Origin: Parcubacteria group bacterium
Lineage (GTDB): Bacteria > Patescibacteriota > Minisyncoccia > JACPCQ01
Direction: 5' to 3'
Assembly: GCA_016179715.1 (NCBI GenBank)
Contig: JACPCQ010000027.1
Coordinates: 1-7,236 of the forward strand
Length of the DNA stretch: 7,236 nt
Shown here: one piece after another, positions 1 to 6,800 of the stretch
How positions within the stretch are numbered: the stretch's first letter is position 1
Layout: each line of letters starts with the position of its first letter
The notes under the pieces: generated by a model
What the model was told of the DNA's origin: nothing
The model's input: only the letters and a program-made list of their open reading frames with translations
Databases searched by the model: none
Made by a program: the position numbers and the translations under genes

Positions 1-1
1 A

Positions 2-556
2 GATGCGCGGGGTTTTCTCTTTCTTTCCGCGCTTTATGATCGTGTAGGCAGGAGTGCGGAGGCACTTGACGCCGCACAGAAAGCTCTCGCGCTTTCTCCG
101 CGTAAGCAGCAGATCTTTTATGTTATCGCGGATGTGTATCTGCGGCGTAATGATGGGGCAAAAGCACAGGAAATTTTGCAGGAAGCATATGACTTAGACC
201 GCGAAAATGTTGGTGCGGTAAAGAATTTGGCAACTGTCGCAATATTGAATCATGAGCAGCAATACGCAGAAGAACTTCTCTATCGCAGTTTTGGCACGAT
301 TGCAGTGAGCGACCCGCAGTTGGTGAATGCTTACGGACAGGTTGGGGATTTTGAGCGCGTACGGGATATTTGGCTTAAATTTATTCAGGAACAGCCGGAA
401 AACGCACAGTACTACATAAATTTAGCCGCGACGTATGCCAGACTTGGTGACCGTTCCAGGGCCGTCGAGGCGCTTGAAAGCGCAATCCGGCTAAATCCGC
501 AATTTAAAACACAGGGGGAGCAGTTTATCCGCGAGCTGGAGGCGGGGGCGCGATAA
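2..556 (+). CDS. TPR-repeat protein, C-terminal part (5' truncated)
   Basis: The frame is open from the left edge to a TAA at 554-556, giving the last 184 residues; the true start lies upstream. A GTG at 134 is in frame, but the TPR pattern continues without a break before it, so it is not the start. About five tetratricopeptide-like helical hairpins of roughly 34 residues can be seen. Typical signatures are ALYDRVGRSAEALDAAQKAL, IADVYLRRNDGAKAQEIL and, best of all, the last repeat, INLAATYARLGDRSRAVEAL followed by LNP. TPR arrays form superhelical scaffolds for protein-protein contacts. No enzymatic motif or membrane segment is visible in this part. In Patescibacteria, such tails often follow an O-antigen-ligase/Wzy-like membrane domain, which would link it to envelope polysaccharide, but that domain is not in view. 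A free-standing TPR protein is equally possible. The TPR call is firm; the wider function is unknown. Confidence 0.88.
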   Translation, partial: DARGFLFLSALYDRVGRSAEALDAAQKALALSPRKQQIFYVIADVYLRRNDGAKAQEILQEAYDLDRENVGAVKNLATVAILNHEQQYAEELLYRSFGTIAVSDPQLVNAYGQVGDFERVRDIWLKFIQEQPENAQYYINLAATYARLGDRSRAVEALESAIRLNPQFKTQGEQFIRELEAGAR

Positions 557-557
557 G

Positions 558-566
558 TTATCCACA
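558..566 (+). promoter_or_regulatory. perfect DnaA-box 9-mer (TTATCCACA)
   Basis: TTATCCACA, an exact match to the consensus high-affinity DnaA box, starts two bases after the TAA of the TPR gene. No second box, AT-rich unwinding region or dnaA/dnaN gene accompanies it here, so this is not evidence of an origin. It may be a chance match, a DnaA-titration site or a regulatory site. The sequence match is certain; the function is not. Confidence 0.35.
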
Positions 567-605
567 GGAGAATAGATATCTAATTGCGTTGAATGGGAAC
601 ATAAT

Positions 606-632
606 AAAGACAGCCGCAAAGCGGTTGTCTTT
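606..632 (+). terminator. probable Rho-independent terminator of the TPR gene
   Basis: Arms 606-617 and 621-632 pair over 12 bp, with one G-T wobble (613/625) and an AAA loop. The base of the stem is A-rich on the left and T-rich on the right (GTCTTT), followed by CTGCTTT, with a further T-run at 651-656. The hairpin starts about 50 bases after the TPR stop codon. The T-tract is interrupted, so termination may be incomplete, but stem strength and position support the call. Confidence 0.6.
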
Positions 633-637
633 CTGCT

Positions 638-665
638 TTGGCGCAAGTGATTTTTTATTTATTAT
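638..665 (+). promoter_or_regulatory. possible sigma70-type promoter for the giant gene
   Basis: TTGGCG (638-643, 4/6 match to the -35 consensus) and TATTAT (660-665, 5/6 match to the -10 consensus) are 16 bp apart in the AT-rich DNA just after the hairpin. A transcript would start near 672, leaving a leader of only about 20 bases before the ATG at 691. There is no Shine-Dalgarno-like purine run in that leader. This is a pattern match only, and AT-rich DNA produces such matches easily. Confidence 0.33.
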
Positions 666-690
666 CATTATTGCTTAACATACAAACACC

Positions 691-810
691 ATGAGAGCGT
701 CTGTGTTATCGCGCACCCAGTCTTTTAGTGAAATAGTCTTTTGGATATCAATAATGCTGACAGCGATAGTGCTGTCTTTTTTGTTTTTTTCTCCATTGCC
801 TGTCCATGCG
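691..810 (+). other. Sec signal peptide of the giant protein
   Basis: Residues 1-40. The short N-region carries Arg2 and Arg8. A hydrophobic core follows at about residues 15-33 (IVFWISIMLTAIVLSFLFF), then a polar segment with two prolines ending in VHA, which fits the -3/-1 rule for signal peptidase I. Cleavage is likely after Ala40 (possibly Ala41). There is no lipobox cysteine, so it is not a lipoprotein, and no twin-arginine motif. Confidence 0.85.
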
Positions 811-3800
811 GCGATAACGGAAGCGGGGCCGCCCATTGACGCATTCTTTGCGCCCGACATTACCGTTGGCGGCGGGGCGGTATTTCCGTTGCTAAAGTTT
901 CGGTTAAGCCAGGCGGCCGGATCCGATACGTTAAGCAAAATCGGAGTACAACTTTTTGCATCAAGCACCGTAACGCAAGGCGAGGTTTCGCGCATTTCTC
1001 TTTGGCAGGAGTCGGGCACAGCTCCGGATTTTCAGCTTGGCCAGGACACGCCCCTTCCAAACGCGGCCTCAACAAGCCCGATGGTTGACGGAACGCTTAT
1101 TGTCTTACAGTCCGTAACCCCGGTTTCCGTCGGAAGCGCGGGCGCGGAGTTTTATATTGTTGCCTCAACAACCGCGGCGGCGGGCATTACCAATGGCCAT
1201 GCGTTTGATGTGCGCATGCAGAACAATTACGCAAGCACCACTGCGGGCGGAATTGGCAATGCGTTTATACCCGGGAAAAAGATTTTTCTGAACCAATCCG
1301 CAACGCTCAAAATCAGCGAGGTAAGGGCGGGTTCTACGGGAAATACTGCGGATGAATTTATTGAGCTTTATAACACGGGTGAGGCGGATATTGACCTCCC
1401 GACGCTGCCGCTCAATGTTCACACTTTTTATGCGAGCGGCAGTTCAAGTCCGGTTGCGCTGACATACTATAAGCGGATTATTCCGAGCCATGGATATTTC
1501 TTAATCGGGTCTCAAGTCGGGTACAACGGTGCCGCTCAACCGGACGCGGTATTTGCGACGAGCTCATTTAGTGTTTTGGTGCCGCATGGCGGATTTTCCA
1601 TTGCGACGACGTCAGGAACGACTGCAACAAGCTCCGCGATTGATTATATCGGGTGGGGAGACCAACCGGCGGGAAATTGTGAAAATTCCGATACGGTCGG
1701 CACCGTTTGTGCGCCCGCGCTTGCCGAAGACGGGACAAGTCTGGAGCGCCTCGCCCAAGGATACCCGAACGCGACGTCCACTGCCGCATCCATGACTGCG
1801 GGCGGCCAGGATGCGACGAAAGGAAACAGTATAGATAACAAAGACAACTCCGCGGAGTTTGTAGCGCAGACAACGGCAAACCCGCAAAATAGCATGAGCC
1901 CGAAGGAGTTTGCATTCAGCAGCGGCCCGGGCGGGAATCAGACAACCTTGCGCGTGGACGGTTCATATCCGTCTGACAACATGCAGAGCGTTCCCGTGGA
2001 TCTTCCGTATGTCGGGTTTAACTTCAGCAAGCCCATCGCAACGACGACGGTTATCTCTGCAAGCGCCACAACAACGGTGACGCTCAAACAGGGAGGAACA
2101 GGCGCAAATCTCTGCACAAGCGTTACCCACAATCCTTTTCCGGGAAATTTTGAGCCGTCAACAAAATGCATACTCTTGGCACAACTCTCGCCCAGCGTTT
2201 CCTACACCTTTACGGTCACAAGCGACGTGCAGGACCTCTCCGGAAACCAGCTGGACCAGAATTCTTTTACCGCCGGAAATCAAAATTATACCGCAACCTT
2301 TACTGCCGGCGGAGCATCGCAAACCTCAACAAACGTCACTCCTCCGCAAGTCGTCGGCACAAGTCCTTTTAACGGGAGCTTGAATGTGCCGACTAATCTC
2401 GCGCGCATGAGCGTGGAGTTTAACCAGTCCAGCATAGATACCAGCACTCTTACCGCAGACAACATCGGTTTATCCAGCAGTGCGGGCAATATCGCGCTCT
2501 CCGGCTTCTCATTTGCGACCTCTTCGGGTAAGAATATTCTTTCGTTTGTGCCCGCAAGTCTTGCGGCGAATACCGCCTATTCGTTAATTGTTCGCGGGGG
2601 GGTGAAAAATACCAACAACGTCAACTTGCCGACTTCCTACTCTGCGAGATTTACCACCGGCAATTCTACGGATGCGACTGCTCCGGCAATCGTCGGCATA
2701 TTGCCGACTCCGAATGCAACAATCTCTGCGAACACGAATGACTTTATTTTCACGTTTGACGATGATATTGATGTCACGACGGCCACGTCGGGGTCGGTAA
2801 CGCTGGGCATTGTCGGCGGGGCAAATCTGCCCGGAACAGTGCGCTATGACCCTGTGGCAAAAGAGGGGCATTTTATTCCCTCAAATATCCTTCCGGTGGG
2901 GCAGTCTATCCGGCTGACGTTGGTTGGCGCGTCAATCAAAAATGTTTCCGGAGTTACGCTGGGAACAAATGTCACGCGCAACTGGACGGTGGAGGCGGCA
3001 AACTCGGATTCCACCGGGCCGACCGTGCTTTTTGCAGGCGCGGACAACTTCTCGCTTTCCATTACTTTTGACGAGGCGGTGAATTCCAATGATGCCTCAA
3101 CGCTGGGAAATTATTCGCTTACGATAGGAGGAGTAAGCCAGACATTAAGCGCGCTTGCGGGTCATGCGCTCACGTATGACGCCGCCGCCCGTACGGCAAA
3201 GCTATCGGGAATACAGATGGCCTCAAACGCCTCGTTTACCATAACCGCGCAGAATATCAAAGACATTTCCGGAAACGCCATGTCCGGGACAAGTTCATTT
3301 ACCGGGTCGGTTGAGTCTATCGCCGCTTCGGGAGGATTTACCGGTCCGGGGTCTTTTCAGGGTTCCACATTCGGCGAAAGCAAAGACTTCAGCGCCGCGG
3401 GTATCGGTTTTATGCCGCCCGTAACCGTGCGCGCGCAGAACTCTTTTGTGAGCGCGAGCACCACTTACCAGTTTGAGCTGCCCATTGCGACACAGATTCC
3501 CGCAAGCGGAACGATTGTCATTACGTTTCCTTCAAGCTCGGATTTCGGCCTTTGCTGTGCCGCGACCTCTACGACGAATAATCCGTTTGTTAATGACCAG
3601 AATAAGGACATCAACGGTCCCGGTCCAAACGCCATAGGGATAAAAACTATCACGCGAAATGCGACGGCAAAGACGGTGACGCTGACACTGGATACCGCCA
3701 CGCGTTCAGAAAACAGCGATACGCATGACTTCTTGCGCTTTATTCTTGCGGACCTTAAAAATCCGTCCATTCCTAAGGGGTTTGACAGCTCCGGCTATAC

Positions 3801-6800
3801 GCTTGATATCAAATCAAAGAATGCCTCCGGCACGTTACTGGAGTCCTTCAACGCGAATCCCGTGTATGTTACCGGAGGCGGCGCTGGAGGCGGAGCGACC
3901 ACCACTATCCACGGCACGGTAACCGGAAATGGCGGGAATCTTCAAGGAGTGGCAATTCACCTCATGTCTCCGCAAACGGGGCCGATGGACGCGACGACGA
4001 ACTCGGACGGACTTTATCAGTTTACGAACATTCCGGTCGGCTCCCAGTTTCTCTCAAATAACTTTGGTGGCGGAAATGGGTTCTTTGTCTTTACCGACCC
4101 GTTTGTAAACCCGACCGGTACTACCACGGCCTTTTTCGGGGATACGATGCCTACACCGGTGAGCGCGACTTCAACAAGTCTTCTCACGCGCAATTTTGCG
4201 CTTACCGCAACCTCTTCAGCTATCAATTTTGACGTGAAAGTTACCGCAAGCGCGGCCACCTTTAGCGCGACTGAACAGGTGGATGTGTTTGCCGGCGGGC
4301 CCGGGCAGTTTGTGGTGCGCACGGTTACTCCGGGCGCGGGCGCGCTTTCTGCCGCGACCGTCACCACAATTCCCATTCCCCAGCAAAACGGATTTTGGGG
4401 CATAGGTATGGGGCCCGCGATGCCCAAAGGAACGGGAGGAGGCTTTAGCGGTCCTCCTCCGAGTCCGAGCTGGTCTATGCCCAAACCCATAGAGGTTACC
4501 GTTTCGGGTTGCCCGAGTGCGTGTGGGGCGACGGTAAACGGTGCGAGCGCCTCGTCGCACACCTTCAGCATATCTGCCGCAGATAAGACGATTGCAGGCG
4601 TGCTTAAAGACGGGAGCGGCAATGCAATAGCCAACGCCATGATTTTTGCTTTTTCTGTAGAGCAGGGGACGGGTAATTTTAGCCAGACATCTGCCTCCGG
4701 CGCATTTTCCATATCGGTTGCGGCGGGTTCATATTCGGTTGGAGCGAGTACGCCGGGGTTGGGTAATGCGCGCGAGGTTTCCGTCGTTGTTAACTCAAGC
4801 GGAAGTGTCTTTGTGAACGGGTCTCTAACCGCCTCAACGGGGGCTTCCGGAGCAAACCCGTTCGTGCTCAAAATGAACAAGCCGAGCTATACCATCACGG
4901 GGCGGGTGAGCGACGGGACAAATGCTGTGGGCAATGCTCCGGTCTTTGCGTATCGCACCGATGCGCCCGGACATGTGGACGCGATGTCTGACTCCTCCAC
5001 CGGAAACTATACGCTCTATGTGGATAACGGCACGTGGAAAATCGGCTCGTTTATTCCGGGGTTTGGTCCTATGGCAGAACAGACGGTGACAATTAGCGGA
5101 GCAAACCAGACGGATATCAATTTCGCCCCTTCTTCCAGCCAGTCATTCAGCATGCTTTCCGGAAATATTTACGAAGACGCCGATAATGATAATACGTTTG
5201 ACTCCAATGAGGGAATTAGCGGCGCGGTGATTCGCCTTTCGGGAACGAGCGGCTCAAACGAAGGAGTTTCCGGAAGCGATGGAGTATTCTCCCTGCGCGT
5301 GCCCTCCGGAAGCGGCTACCAGATTGCTGATGTATTTAAGCCCGGGTATGGACGTATCGCTCCGCTTAAGGATAACGGTACGGCAATTGGTGCCATTAAC
5401 CTAACTGCATCCACCACTCAAAACATCCGAGTCGCGACGCGTAAAACCATAACAATTAACATAAAAGACTCAAGCGGCAATAAGCTCGTAGTTCCGAAGG
5501 CCTTCATTGACCTATTTGACACCACGACAAGGCTTGGGAACCATGCGGAAATTACCAATGCCTCTTCCACAACACTGCAGATTCCCAATGGAGCTTCCAC
5601 AACTATCCGCGCCTTTGTGCACGGCGTTCCGTCTGCAAATATCGCCGTTGCCTCCGATGATACGGACAACACCCTGGTGCTTTCCGGCGTGCTGCAGGTG
5701 AACGGAAACGAGACGGTAAAAATAACGGTGGATACGTCCACGGCAAGTCTAAGCACAATCTCCGGAAAGATATATCACACCGCCGCAACATCGGGGAACG
5801 AGTTGGAGAGCGCGTGGATTCAGTTTATAGACGAGACAAACGGCGTAAATTCCGGCACGCAGGCAACGACGTCCGGAGCATACAGCTTGACTGTCGCCAA
5901 CGGAACTTATAACGTGTTGGTTTCCCGGCCGGGATATGTAGGTACGCCAACAACGGTAACGGTGTCGGGAAACGCAACGCAAAACTTTGTTCTTACCTCC
6001 GCCTCTCTTACTATTGCTGGACAAGTGACTGCCGGCGGCTCTGCTGCGACGGATGCGTTTGTGCGCGCGGAAAAGATCGGCGGAGGGCAGGCGATTACAA
6101 CCACCGATACGAGCGGTAACTATACGTTAAGCGTGTCAAGCGGCACGTGGCGTATTTTTGCCGCGGCGGACGGGTATGCGGAAGCAGGATACGCGTCAAA
6201 TCCGCTCACGGTGAACGCATCTCAAACGGGTATCACTATCGCGCTTTCCACGACGGTTTCTCTGCAGTCCAAGCTTGCGCAATCCAACACGTTCACCGAT
6301 TCCTCTGCCGCAACATTCAATGATTCAACGGTAAATGTTAACGTAGAGCTTGACGCAAACGCGCTCGGCTCTTCCGGAAACAACTCCTATATCACCGCGC
6401 GCGAGACAAGCAACTTCCCGAACACCACAAGCGTAAACGTGGTTGCGAGCAAGGCGAAGGATATTAACGCGTTCTCCGGCGGCTCAAAAGTAAGCAATCT
6501 TCAGTCCGGAAAGAAAGCGACCGTTGAGGTAACCTATACCACAGCGGAGCTTGCAAGCTCGGATATTGATACGACATCTGAAGTCACTAATCTGAAAGTA
6601 GTTTCCTACAGCGAAACGTTGAAAGATTGGGAGTCACTAAGCACGGTGCCGACATATAAGGATTCAAGCGGAAGTGTCGTCGCTTCTCCTTCCTCAAACC
6701 TCTCCAATGTGGCTTCCGTAACATTTACCGCCGTAGGCACACACTTCTCTCTCTACGCGCTTTCCGCCTCAACCGGTACCGAGCCACCTTCTACCCCCGG

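Larger units (their letters stand above)
557..690. other. intergenic region between the TPR gene and the giant surface-protein gene
   Basis: This 134-bp gap lies between two genes on the same strand. It contains, in order, a DnaA-box 9-mer, an AGGAG purine run (566-570) with no well-placed start codon after it, a strong hairpin followed by T-rich DNA, and an AT-rich stretch (651-670) that could hold the promoter of the next gene. No tRNA or other structured RNA is recognisable. A terminator followed by a promoter suggests the two genes are not one operon. Confidence 0.7.

Noticed and set aside
589..678. Possible 29-codon small ORF starting at TTG in the intergenic region, ending in a hydrophobic stretch before TAA 676
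   Set aside because: The AGGAG at 566-570 is too far from the TTG, the start is weak, and the frame runs through the terminator hairpin; nothing supports translation.
3126..3133. Internal AGGAGGAG Shine-Dalgarno-like run
   Set aside because: No ATG, GTG or TTG start codon follows at useful spacing, and the sequence simply encodes Ile-Gly-Gly-Val within an Ig-like domain.
4017..4880. Antisense open frame of 287 codons on the - strand
   Set aside because: It lies wholly inside the giant gene. Its product is a low-complexity Pro/Ala/Val/Thr-rich sequence of the kind produced by reading GC-biased codons backwards. It has no recognisable domain, whereas the + strand frame has clear ones.
5019..5027. 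Exact DnaA-box complement TGTGGATAA inside the coding region
   Set aside because: Not listed as a feature because it encodes part of a conserved-looking YVDN strand and has no neighbouring boxes.
5176..5211. Dockerin or cellulosome module suggested by the calcium loop
   Set aside because: A dockerin needs two such loops about 20-30 residues apart. Only one is present, and the flanking GNIY and ISGAVIRL strands fit an SdrD-B-like domain better.
675..6104. Numerous other short open frames on both strands inside the giant gene
   Set aside because: All overlap the 2182-codon frame, are short, and encode Arg/Pro/Ser-rich sequences without domain signatures.
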